Shown piece after piece: positions 46,593 through 53,827 of a DNA stretch of 64,000 nucleotides. Made by a program: the position numbers and the translations under genes. The notes beneath the pieces are model-generated. The model saw nothing but the letters and a program-made list of their open reading frames with translations. It was not told the DNA's origin and ran no database searches. Numbering within the stretch: position 1 is the stretch's first letter; each line of letters begins with the position of its first letter. Source of the DNA: Serratia sp. UGAL515B_01. Its GTDB lineage: Bacteria > Pseudomonadota > Gammaproteobacteria > Enterobacterales > Enterobacteriaceae. The stretch covers positions 4,027,766 to 4,091,765 of the forward strand of contig NZ_CP109901.1 in the NCBI RefSeq assembly GCF_033095805.1. The letters run 5' to 3'.

Positions 46593-46829
46593 ATCCTCTC
46601 TCGCCGACCAATTTAAAAAAACCTGCTTTTAAGCAGGTTTTTTTACGTCTGGGGTTCAAAGAGGATGAGACAAAACTGTCGGGAACAGTTTTGAACAATG
46701 CGTTAGCGTTGGCCCTAAAGGTGGAGCGCAGGATGCGCGAAATAACCTCCGAAGGAGGTTTGAGCCGAGCGTAGCGAGACAACGTTGCTTTCGCAACGGC
46801 CCGAAGGGCGAACATCGAAGATGTAAGAG
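46593..46829 (+). repeat. Hairpin-rich tandem repeat, unit 2
   Basis: The second unit repeats the tRNA-Pro 3' end, terminator (46618-46644) and hairpin array at an offset of exactly 237 bases with only a few substitutions. Compensating structure is kept in most hairpins. It is followed at 46829-46846 by a third, degenerate copy of the tRNA-Pro 3' end. Confidence 0.85.
46618..46644 (+). terminator. Duplicated tRNA terminator in repeat unit 2
   Basis: An exact copy of the 9-bp stem and T-run found after tRNA-Pro, carried along in the tandem duplication. Confidence 0.8.
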
Positions 46830-47368
46830 ACCTTCTTGACGACCAATTCGAAAATGAAGTGACTGGAATTCTTCAGCGTTTAAACGAAGAGCGGATCCGC
46901 TGAAGAGTTTACGTCCGGTTCGGAGAGCAGGATGGAAATGGGATAATGATTAGGACAGTAAGGCACCTCTAATCGAAAGAGTTGCTAACATACAGTTCCC
47001 GCATCACACATATCGACTTAACCTTCTCCCAAACGGAGAGCGAGTTACATGTAAAAGCCATCGTAGCCTTCATCGAAAAGTACTTCATTGGCGCCATTAC
47101 CCATTCAAGCTATTAATTCGATAGGGGATGATGGCTAACCAATAAATATAATACCGTGTAGATTGTTCTTAATTATATGCAAATAGCCAGTAATACTCAC
47201 CCAAGAAAAGGCTAGGCGGCGAATAAGAGAAACGAGCGATAAGACCGTCAACATAAAGAAATAATATTTCCGAATATCTGTGCAGCTATTCCACGTCACT
47301 GCTGTGCAAGGGTGGCTTTTAGCATTTTTTGCAGACTGAGCCGATAAAGAGCGAATCACGTGTGCCTA
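46830..47368. other. Region between the tRNA repeats and the catalase gene
   Basis: No intact gene is present. It holds a degenerate tRNA-Pro 3' end (46829-46846), an inverted repeat cttcagcg / cgctgaag (46871-46905) containing the palindrome agcggatccgct, and an IS1-family remnant (about 46985-47101). About 270 AT-rich bases with no recognised feature follow, and then an ERIC-like copy. Confidence 0.5.
46985..47101 (+). mobile_element. Right-end remnant of an IS1-family element
   Basis: A plus-strand frame over 47003-47086 reads ITHIDLTFSQTESELHVKAI followed by VAFIEKYFI, resembling the C-terminus of IS1-family InsB transposases. It runs directly into TTGGCGCCATTACC (ending 47101), which matches the IS1 right inverted repeat end TTGGAGTCATTACC at 12 of 14 bases. 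No left end or InsA part is seen, so this is a decayed fragment. The left boundary is approximate. Confidence 0.5.
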
Positions 47369-47478
47369 TATATCCAAGTTTTCTCAAGCTGAGGTAGGCG
47401 GCAGATGAACGAGGCTCCAGGAGTTTGCTCAAGTCAGTGGCTGAGACCGTTCCGCTGCAGCTTGAATAAACGGGATAT
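47369..47478 (+). repeat. ERIC-like element, diverged (copy 5)
   Basis: About 110 bases opening with tatatccaagttttctcaag, then gtaggcggcagatga, with a right arm ccgctgcagcttgaataaac and gggatat. These are ERIC ends with a shortened, diverged centre. It ends about 90 bases before the catalase start. Confidence 0.65.
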
Positions 47479-47571
47479 GCACGGTTTTCTGTATTAACGG
47501 TTTTTGCGCTGTAAAAAAAAACTGCTGGCGTTAGAGAATCTATTTTACTCCTATAACCGATGAGGTGCTTT

Positions 47572-49119
47572 ATGAACGATAACCGTACCAGTGGTGGCTT
47601 AACCACCCGGAAAATGCTGATGATGGTATTAACCTCGCTGGCCATCAGCCCAATGACGTCGGCAGAGACCTTAACCCGCGATAATGGTGCCCCGGTAGGC
47701 GATAACCAGAATTCGCAAACTGCCGGTGCCGGCGGTCCGGTACTGTTGCAGGATGTGCAACTGCTGCAAAAATTACAGCGTTTTGATCGCGAGCGTATCC
47801 CTGAGCGCGTTGTGCATGCACGTGGTACCGGGGCGCACGGCGAGTTTACTGCCACGGAGGATATTTCAGATCTTACTATGGCGAAAGTATTTACCGTTGG
47901 CAGCAAGACCCCCGTATTTGTCCGTTTCTCTAGCGTGGTGCACGGTAACCACTCGCCGGAAACGTTGCGCGATCCGCGTGGGTTTGCTACCAAGTTTTAC
48001 ACCACCGAAGGCAATTGGGATTTGGTCGGCAATAACTTCCCCACCTTCTTTATCCGCGATGCCATCAAGTTTCCTGACATGGTGCATGCGTTCAAACCGG
48101 ATCCTCGCACCAACCTAGATGACGATGCTCGTCGCTTCGACTTTTTTTCACACGTGCCGGAGTCGATCCGAACCCTAACCCTGCTCTACTCCAATGAAGG
48201 GACTCCAGCGTCATATCGTAATATGGATGGCAACAGCGTCCATGCCTATAAACTGGTGAACGCCAAGGGCGAAGTACATTACGTGAAATTTCGTTGGAAG
48301 ACGCTGCAAGGGATAAAAAACCTAGATCCACAACAAGTTGAGCAGATACAAGGCAAAGACTATAGCCACATGACTTACGATTTGGTCGCGGCAATTAACC
48401 GTAGTGATTACCCTAAATGGGATCTCTATATTCAGGTGCTGAAGCCGGAAGAACTGAAGAAGTTTGATTTTGATCCTCTGGACGCTACCAAGATTTGGCC
48501 AAACGTACCAGAGCGCAAAATCGGTCAGATGGTGTTGAATAAAAATCCAGACAACGTGTTCCAGGAAACTGAACAGGTGGCGATGGCGCCTTCCAATCTC
48601 GTGCCAGGGATTGAGCCTTCGGAAGACAAACTGCTACAGGGGCGTCTGTTCGCCTATGCCGATACGCAACTCTATCGAATCGGGGCCAATGGACTGAGTC
48701 TACCGATTAACCGGCCACATACTCAGGTTAACAATGGTAACCAGGACGGTAACCTTAATAGCGGCCACTCGCAGGATAAGGGGGTGAATTACCAGCCGAG
48801 CCGTATCTACCCACGTGAAGAGATGGCTTCCGCCCGTTATAGTCACACGTCGTTGGAAGGCACCACGCAGCAAACCAAAATCCAGCGCGAACAGAACTTT
48901 AAACAGACCGGCGAACTGTACCGAGCTTATAGCAAGAAAGAGCAGGACGATTTAGTAAACAGCTTGGGTACCTCGCTGGCTGGCACCGATACGGAAAGTA
49001 AGAACATTATGCTCTCCTATTTCTACAAGGCAGATAAGGACTACGGCACTCGCCTGACCGGTGTCGCCAAAGGCGATTTGGCAACGGTAAAAAAATTGGC
49101 GGATCAGCTTTCCGACTGA
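47572..49119 (+). CDS. katB: Exported catalase (KatB type, clade 3)
   Basis: A 515-residue heme catalase with an N-terminal signal peptide (basic TTRK, hydrophobic core, cleavage near SA-ET), hence predicted periplasmic. The catalytic His82 lies in VVHARGTGAHG, the catalytic Asn155 in DLVGNN, and the heme-ligand Tyr363 in RLFAYADTQLYR. The ATG at 47572 is preferred to the one at 47560, because GAGGTG sits just before it and the signal peptide then starts properly. An ankyrin gene follows directly, the katB-ankB arrangement known in Pseudomonas aeruginosa. In E. coli the aslBA genes lie between this tRNA array and glmZ-hemY, so the module appears to be an accessory insertion or replacement. 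Confidence 0.94.
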   Translation: MNDNRTSGGLTTRKMLMMVLTSLAISPMTSAETLTRDNGAPVGDNQNSQTAGAGGPVLLQDVQLLQKLQRFDRERIPERVVHARGTGAHGEFTATEDISDLTMAKVFTVGSKTPVFVRFSSVVHGNHSPETLRDPRGFATKFYTTEGNWDLVGNNFPTFFIRDAIKFPDMVHAFKPDPRTNLDDDARRFDFFSHVPESIRTLTLLYSNEGTPASYRNMDGNSVHAYKLVNAKGEVHYVKFRWKTLQGIKNLDPQQVEQIQGKDYSHMTYDLVAAINRSDYPKWDLYIQVLKPEELKKFDFDPLDATKIWPNVPERKIGQMVLNKNPDNVFQETEQVAMAPSNLVPGIEPSEDKLLQGRLFAYADTQLYRIGANGLSLPINRPHTQVNNGNQDGNLNSGHSQDKGVNYQPSRIYPREEMASARYSHTSLEGTTQQTKIQREQNFKQTGELYRAYSKKEQDDLVNSLGTSLAGTDTESKNIMLSYFYKADKDYGTRLTGVAKGDLATVKKLADQLSD

Positions 49120-49134
49120 GTTTAACGGAACGGA

Positions 49135-49156
49135 CCCGCACAGCTGTGCGGGTTTT
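49135..49156 (+). terminator. Hairpin between the catalase and ankyrin genes
   Basis: A perfect 18-base palindrome (cccgcacagctgtgcggg) followed by TTTT lies 15 bases past the catalase stop and 25 bases before the ankyrin start. It could end most catalase transcripts and let a fraction read on into the ankyrin gene. Confidence 0.7.
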
Positions 49157-49180
49157 CTGGCATGTTGATAAGGAAATGCG

Positions 49181-49720
49181 ATGAAATCGTTCTATCTACT
49201 GTTTTGTCTGTTGGCCACCTCAGTATTTGGCGCTCAGGAGCCTAACGTTGTCGATGAGCAACAGGTCAAACAACAATTGAACACCTATCTGTGGGATGCG
49301 GCACGGGTGGGCAACAGCGGCGTGATTAACAGTTTTATCAACGCCCAATACAATCTTAACGTGCAGGATGAGCACGGCTATACGGCGGTGATCCTTGCAG
49401 CTTACCACGGCCATCATACTGTTGTGGAAATCCTGCTAAAAGGTGGCGCTGACCCTTGCCTGCGTGATAAGCGCGGCAATACCGCGCTAATGGGAGCAAT
49501 TTTCAAAGGAGAGGTGAAAATCGCCCGTCGGTTGATTGCCACCCAATGCAATCCGGATTCGCGCAACAATGCCGGGCAAACCGCAGCGATGTATGCCTCG
49601 TTATTCCAGCGGCATGCTCTATTGGCTGAACTCAAGGCCAAAGGAGCCGATATGTACGCTACTGATGCCAACGGCAACAACGTCGATAAGCTGGCGCGTG
49701 GGGAAATCAATGGACATTGA
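49181..49720 (+). CDS. ankB: Exported ankyrin-repeat protein (AnkB type)
   Basis: A 179-residue protein with a signal peptide (residues 1-17, ending FGA) and about four ankyrin repeats. Diagnostic repeat motifs are DEHGYTAVILAAYHGHHTVVEILL, here in two overlapping halves, then RGNTALMGAIFKGEVKIARRL and NAGQTAAMYAS. In P. aeruginosa the partner AnkB is needed for full activity of periplasmic KatB; the adjacency and shared export signal here suggest the same role. The symbol follows that analogy. Confidence 0.88.
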   Translation: MKSFYLLFCLLATSVFGAQEPNVVDEQQVKQQLNTYLWDAARVGNSGVINSFINAQYNLNVQDEHGYTAVILAAYHGHHTVVEILLKGGADPCLRDKRGNTALMGAIFKGEVKIARRLIATQCNPDSRNNAGQTAAMYASLFQRHALLAELKAKGADMYATDANGNNVDKLARGEINGH

Positions 49721-49960
49721 GTTAATTTAGGAACTTTGAGCCATTAGCGCATCAAGCGCTCGATACTAGAACGGTATTTACGGATTAACTCACTGAATAC
49801 TATGTTCTTAAAATCAAAAATTTGATAAAAATTCGCCTAATCTTTCAGTTTGCGGTTTATCGCTTTGATCCTAGTGTTTTGCTTTCACTCTAATGACTTG
49901 ATAGCGGGCATGTTTGCTGCCGCCAGCCGGCCAATTCTTCCCTTTCGCTGATTTAGCTAC

Positions 49961-50035
49961 AACCCTAAGGGCGAGCAGTTAGCGTTGGGTTCGTAAGGAG
50001 GTAGCGCAGGAGGCATAATGCGGAAAATAGCTTTA
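49961..50035 (+). repeat. Relic of the hairpin-rich repeat
   Basis: Segments ccctaagggcgagc and gttagcgttgg...aagg...tagcgcagg...atgcg.gaaaata match, in order or nearly so, elements of the tandem units at 46.4-46.8 kb. It is shorter and diverged, and shows that the repeat is dispersed rather than unique to the tRNA locus. Confidence 0.45.
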
Positions 50036-50100
50036 CGGTCTCCTCAAAGGTACCGTTATTCTGCCTATTTCTACCTACTACGTGATCTTAGAGCATCACT

Positions 50101-50119
50101 CGCCTATAAAGGCGTTTTT
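50101..50119 (+). terminator. Weak terminator downstream of the ankyrin gene
   Basis: A 5-bp stem (cgcct / aggcg) with a 4-base loop followed by TTTTT, about 380 bases past the ankyrin stop. Confidence 0.4.
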
Positions 50120-50140
50120 AGCGACATTGATACAGAATAC

Positions 50141-50158
50141 TGTCGTTAGCTTGAGACA
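50141..50158 (+). promoter_or_regulatory. GlrR (QseF) binding box 1
   Basis: A perfect TGTC-N10-GACA motif, the box described for the GlrR response regulator upstream of glmY and glmZ. It is centred about 228 bases before the predicted glmZ start. Confidence 0.7.
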
Positions 50159-50203
50159 TTTAACTCAATGATAATATTAATAAAAAAATAACTCTTACTA
50201 TCT

Positions 50204-50221
50204 CGTCGTTTTAAGACGACA
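50204..50221 (+). promoter_or_regulatory. GlrR (QseF) binding box 2
   Basis: CGTC-N10-GACA, one mismatch from the GlrR motif, centred about 165 bases before the predicted glmZ start. The pair spacing suits a bound activator that reaches the promoter by an IHF-induced bend. Confidence 0.6.
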
Positions 50222-50351
50222 CAACAGTTTTGGTACTGAAAGGTATCAAGTCAATTGGTGGCGTTGAGCGAGGAATACAAAAAAATTAAAATTCCTTTAT
50301 ATTCAAATAAATATAAATTTTTTATCGATTTTCTGTTTAGCAAGTCAATGT

Positions 50352-50367
50352 TGGCACGCGAAGTGCA
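50352..50367 (+). promoter_or_regulatory. Sigma-54 promoter of glmZ
   Basis: TGGCACGCGAAGTGCA has the invariant GG (50353-50354) and GC (50365-50366) at the exact 10-base spacing of -24/-12 sigma-54 promoters. Position +1 is predicted at 50378-50379, just where the GlmZ RNA begins. Confidence 0.85.
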
Positions 50368-50378
50368 ATATCTCTATT

Positions 50379-50600
50379 GTAGATGCTCATTCCATTTCTT
50401 ATGTTCGCCTTAGGCCTCATAAACCCGGGAATGATGCAGAGCCGATTTTAAGGTGCCTATTGTCCACCAGAACGATGAAAGGGTTGCTTGCAACTGCTTC
50501 ATCAAACTTCGGGCATAACGTTGAGTGAGGCACCACCCCAGTTGTTCTAGACCTGATTGCTTCTTTTATGCACTTACTTTGTGGTAAGTGCTTTTTTTTT
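50379..50600 (+). ncRNA. glmZ: GlmZ small regulatory RNA
   Basis: The 5' part (gtagatgctcattccattt, then cttatgttcgcctta) and the base-pairing region (ataacgttgagtgaggcacc) match E. coli GlmZ (SraJ), and a strong hairpin with a T-run ends it. GlmZ activates glmS translation with Hfq and is cut by RNase E with RapZ, tuning glucosamine-6-phosphate synthesis. Its position next to hemY is the same as in E. coli. The glucosamine pathway feeds UDP-GlcNAc, the starting sugar of the nearby ECA operon, although that link is inference only. Confidence 0.92.
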
Positions 50601-50601
50601 T
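50570..50601 (+). terminator. GlmZ terminator
   Basis: An 8-bp stem (gcacttac / gtaagtgc) with a 6-base loop is followed by ten T residues. Confidence 0.93.
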
Positions 50602-50684
50602 GCCCATTGTTATCTGAAACGACGACTTAGCGTTTGCCTACTATCACGCCGTTGGTGATTCGGGTAGTGCATTAAAAATAGATC

Positions 50685-50715
50685 AAAAAAGGGCGCTACC
50701 GATGGCGAGCGCCCT
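50685..50715 (-). terminator. hemCDXY operon terminator
   Basis: Read on the minus strand, agggcgct pairs with agcgccct across a 10-base loop and is followed by a T-run (A-run at 50685-50690 on the plus strand). It lies about 24 bases past the hemY stop. Confidence 0.9.
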
Positions 50716-50738
50716 GATAAAATCGCGGATGCGGGTGA

Positions 50739-51932
50739 TTAATCACCGTTTTGTTTAAGTGTCATCATCAGTCCTTCTCTACGCATTTGGGCCGCTTCAT
50801 CCAAACGGTGCAGTTTTTCCAATGCGTCCGCTAACCAAGCGTAATCATACGCATCAGGACGTTGTTGTAACGCTTCGCGGAATGCATCACTTGCCTGCTG
50901 CCATTCACCATGCTTCATCAGCAACTGACCCAGCGTACTTTTTAATAACGGTGTTGTACCGTGTTGTTTGATCTGTTGGCGTAATGCTTTTTCCAACTGT
51001 TCAGCGGCACCAGACTTGATACGAGGGATCAAGAGGATCAAACGTTCATCGTACTGGCGTTTTAGACTGCTCAACACGATGTCTTGCGCCAGTTGATGGT
51101 CATCACATTCAATAAGATGCTCCACCATCGCTACCTGTAGTGGCACTTCATGGCGCGTTTTACGGCTCTGATTTTTCCACCAGTCTTTCAGACCTTCACT
51201 GCCTTCATCTGCCATGGCCTGATTCATCAGACCAATGTAGGCTTGTTGTTGCAGAGACTGAATTTCCTCTTCGCTATGCAGGCTGATTTTGCTCATTGAG
51301 GGCAAAATTTCCAGCAGTGAACTGTAAGCACCGGTTTGCAGATAAGCCTGTTCAGCCAGGCGCAATACTTCAGGATGACGTGGTGCTTGGTTGAGCAGGA
51401 GATCAACACCATGTCGTGCAGCATGTGCTTCGCCTTGTGCCAGTTGGATACGCACGCGGGTAATGTCGACCGGTAATTGATCGGTATCAGCCGCTTCGGC
51501 TGCGCGTTCCAGATACTGTTTGGTACGGAAATCATCACCGCGCTGTTGCGCGGCTTCTGCCGCAAGCAGATAGTTCACGACCGGTTGCTCGGCATGCTCG
51601 GCGTTTCGTGTCAGCAGTTTTTCGACTTGCTTGTAATCACCTTCCGCGAGTTTGAGCAACGCCGCCTTGGTCTGTTTGTGTGCACGGCTGCGTTTGCGGC
51701 CAACGAACCAACCACGGGTTCGAGCGCCGGTGCGGGATATCCGGCGTAGGATCCATTCAATAATAAGCAGCAATAGAAACAGCAGAATACCCATAATTAC
51801 CAGCCCGGTGACGCTGGTTTCTATATTATAGCTGTCTGTCTGAATCAGCACATAGCCTTGGTGACCGGCTAGCATTGGCCCTACCACCACGCTGGCAATC
51901 AACACCAAAAACAGCAAAAACATGCGTAACAT
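50739..51932 (-). CDS. hemY: HemY, inner-membrane TPR protein of the hem operon
   Basis: A 397-residue protein with two N-terminal membrane helices (about 4-22 and 40-61), a basic stretch, and tetratricopeptide-like helices to the end; this is the enterobacterial HemY layout. It is not the oxygen-dependent protoporphyrinogen oxidase that shares the name in Bacillus. Its exact role is unknown; a link to heme synthesis is inferred from conserved position. It begins 4 bases after hemX and is the last gene of hemC-D-X-Y. Confidence 0.94.
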   Translation of the reverse strand: MLRMFLLFLVLIASVVVGPMLAGHQGYVLIQTDSYNIETSVTGLVIMGILLFLLLLIIEWILRRISRTGARTRGWFVGRKRSRAHKQTKAALLKLAEGDYKQVEKLLTRNAEHAEQPVVNYLLAAEAAQQRGDDFRTKQYLERAAEAADTDQLPVDITRVRIQLAQGEAHAARHGVDLLLNQAPRHPEVLRLAEQAYLQTGAYSSLLEILPSMSKISLHSEEEIQSLQQQAYIGLMNQAMADEGSEGLKDWWKNQSRKTRHEVPLQVAMVEHLIECDDHQLAQDIVLSSLKRQYDERLILLIPRIKSGAAEQLEKALRQQIKQHGTTPLLKSTLGQLLMKHGEWQQASDAFREALQQRPDAYDYAWLADALEKLHRLDEAAQMRREGLMMTLKQNGD

Positions 51933-51936
51933 GGCT

Positions 51937-53064
51937 TTACCCCTCCTGGTGAGTGGCTGGAGACTGCGCTAACAGATTACGTACCCGGGTTTGCATCAGC
52001 TTTTCCAGCAATGGTTGGCTTTTCAATTGAGCCGGTACGTCCATAGAGATCGGTTGCTGACTCAGACTGTCCAATTCTTCTAAGAAAGCCTTGGTGACAG
52101 GATCGGTAGTATCAAAGTATGCGCGTATCCAGGTTGAAACGGTTTCCAGTGATTGTTTATAGACTTCATTCTGGTGGCGAGGAATAGCCTGTGCGGCGAT
52201 CAGCAAACGTGACCGAATATTTTCGCGCAGATAGATATCCTGATTCGGTGCTAACAAAGGTTCGGCAGCGGTATCGCGGCGACGGATAGTGATGAAGTCC
52301 GCCATAAAATTGTGCCAGCTCTTAGTCAGATTTTGGCGCCATTCACTCAAGGAAGCAGACAACTCACCGTCATCCTGATCCATGGGTGTTCCATCATTGT
52401 TGTTATCTGCCAGACGTAGGTTATCCACTTGATTTGAAAGTTGGTTTACCTTCAGAATGATGCCATCAAAATCCACTTGAGCCACCGCTGAAAGTGAGCT
52501 GATATCTTCGGTAATGGTGCGGCGCAGCTCGATCAAACTCGGATCGTTCATTTCTGCCAGGCTTGCGTCGGCACTTTTCAACAGTGCAGCGGCGGTGGTG
52601 ACATCCTGATCGCTCCACAACTTGCGGCCAGCCATTTTCACCAGGAAATCGGCTTGAGCCAACAACCAGGTTTTGGCATCGTTACCGGAAATGGTTGATA
52701 TCTTGTCCTGCAATTCATTCAGTCGCTTGGCCAGAGTGGCTTGTTCGCGATCGGTGTCATCCAGCGTTTTACCCTGTTGCTGCAACAACTCTTCCAGCTT
52801 ACGTTTTTCCTGCTGTTGGCTTTGCTTCACATCCGCAAGCTGCACCTGTAAAGCCTGGTTAGCGGCAATTAACGCCTGCGCTTGTCTATGCGTGTGATAA
52901 TAACCGCCAGCACTCAGCGCGATAACCAGCACGATAGCAATCATACCCAGTACCGGGCCGGAATTTTTACCCTTCCGGTTGTCAACGTCTAGCTGTTGGG
53001 CACTTTTCTCGACCGCTGGGGTTGGCTCTTCAACCGGGGCGGATGGAGTGTTTTGTTCCGTCAT
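51937..53064 (-). CDS. hemX: HemX, membrane-anchored hem operon protein
   Basis: A 375-residue protein with a short acidic/proline-rich cytoplasmic start, one membrane helix (about 37-57), a coiled-coil region rich in Q, E and K (about 70-130) and a conserved periplasmic domain (e.g. TWLLAQADFLVKMAGRKLWSDQD). It has been called a uroporphyrinogen III methyltransferase, but no methyltransferase motif is visible, so the enzymatic name is doubtful. The ATG at 53064 gives the MTEQ start of E. coli HemX; an upstream in-frame start at 53079 lacks support. Confidence 0.94.
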   Translation of the reverse strand: MTEQNTPSAPVEEPTPAVEKSAQQLDVDNRKGKNSGPVLGMIAIVLVIALSAGGYYHTHRQAQALIAANQALQVQLADVKQSQQQEKRKLEELLQQQGKTLDDTDREQATLAKRLNELQDKISTISGNDAKTWLLAQADFLVKMAGRKLWSDQDVTTAAALLKSADASLAEMNDPSLIELRRTITEDISSLSAVAQVDFDGIILKVNQLSNQVDNLRLADNNNDGTPMDQDDGELSASLSEWRQNLTKSWHNFMADFITIRRRDTAAEPLLAPNQDIYLRENIRSRLLIAAQAIPRHQNEVYKQSLETVSTWIRAYFDTTDPVTKAFLEELDSLSQQPISMDVPAQLKSQPLLEKLMQTRVRNLLAQSPATHQEG

Positions 53065-53086
53065 AGTGACACATCCCATAGTCAGG

Positions 53087-53827
53087 TTATTGTAGCGCGC
53101 GCATCAGCGCGTCGTTATCGGCATTACCAGCTACCCGAATTTTATCCCAGCCTAACTCCAGGGCCAGGGTAGCCAGGCGTTCACTCACTACTATCAGACG
53201 GCAACGCAGCAGCCAGGAAGAACGATAGTAATCAGGAACCAAAGTATAGAGTTGTTGTAACATTTCGCCGCTGGTGACCACCAGAGTATTAACACCGGCA
53301 CGTTGCCAGTAGGCACTTTGCTCATCGCCATCATAATGCACCGGACTGCGCCGATAGCATTCATAATAGCTCACTGTTGCCCCCCGCTCAGCCAAGGTAT
53401 CACCGAGCAGTTCACGGCCACCATTGCCGCGCATGATTAAAGCCTGCCTACCGGCAAGTTGTTGTAGCGCAGGCATCAGTAACAGTGTTTCGCTGATTTC
53501 ACGCCCACGCGGGTATTCTACGGGTTGGCTGCAGATACGGTGCATCGCCAGTGCGGTAGTGCGACCTATGGCATAGTAGGACGGGTGACTTGGCCACTGA
53601 AGCCCGGCACGATTAATCACGGAATTGGCATAGCTTACTGCGTGCTGTGATAGCACAAACACCAGGTCACCATCATTGAGCTGCGCTAACGCCTGAGGTA
53701 ACCGGTGTAGATCGGCACCAGGGGTAAAATCGATAAGTGGTGCATGAAAGGCGACACGGCCAAGTGCGCGCAGGCGGCTCACCAGTTGTTCTCCTGCGGG
53801 AGAGGGCCGGGTGACCAGAATAGTCAT
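53087..53827 (-). CDS. hemD: HemD, uroporphyrinogen-III synthase
   Basis: A 246-residue enzyme, the E. coli length, that closes hydroxymethylbilane with inversion of ring D. The family is poorly conserved; the N-terminal TILVTRPSPAGEQLVSRL and the central YECYRRSPV are recognisable. The start overlaps the hemC stop by 4 bases (ATGA). Identity rests on these blocks and on the conserved hemC-hemD order. Confidence 0.95.
   Translation of the reverse strand: MTILVTRPSPAGEQLVSRLRALGRVAFHAPLIDFTPGADLHRLPQALAQLNDGDLVFVLSQHAVSYANSVINRAGLQWPSHPSYYAIGRTTALAMHRICSQPVEYPRGREISETLLLMPALQQLAGRQALIMRGNGGRELLGDTLAERGATVSYYECYRRSPVHYDGDEQSAYWQRAGVNTLVVTSGEMLQQLYTLVPDYYRSSWLLRCRLIVVSERLATLALELGWDKIRVAGNADNDALMRALQ

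Larger units (their letters stand above)
49721..50378. other. Intergenic region upstream of glmZ
   Basis: About 660 bases with no protein gene. From left to right it holds a relic of the hairpin repeat (about 49961-50035), a weak plus-strand terminator (50101-50119), two GlrR-type boxes (50141-50158 and 50204-50221), an AT-rich stretch suited to IHF (about 50285-50335) and a sigma-54 promoter (50352-50367). Confidence 0.6.

Noticed and set aside
46282..46815. Two near-identical minus-strand frames of about 98 and 74 codons over the tRNA-Pro repeats
   Set aside because: They run antisense through tRNA-Pro, its terminator and the hairpin array. Their similarity comes from the tandem duplication, and the residues look like translated hairpins. 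They are not genes.
46356..46846. Possible CRISPR array
   Set aside because: There are only two long units of 237 bp with no short repeat-spacer alternation and no cas genes.
47319..47993. 224-codon minus-strand frame over the catalase start
   Set aside because: It overlaps the signal peptide and catalytic region of the catalase on the other strand and has no family features.
50739..51932. HemY as protoporphyrinogen oxidase
   Set aside because: The protein is a TPR membrane protein with no FAD-binding motif; the shared name comes from a different gene in Bacillus.
51937..53064. HemX as uroporphyrinogen-III methyltransferase
   Set aside because: No S-adenosylmethionine-binding motif is visible, and the protein is a membrane anchor with a coiled coil; only the name hemX is kept.
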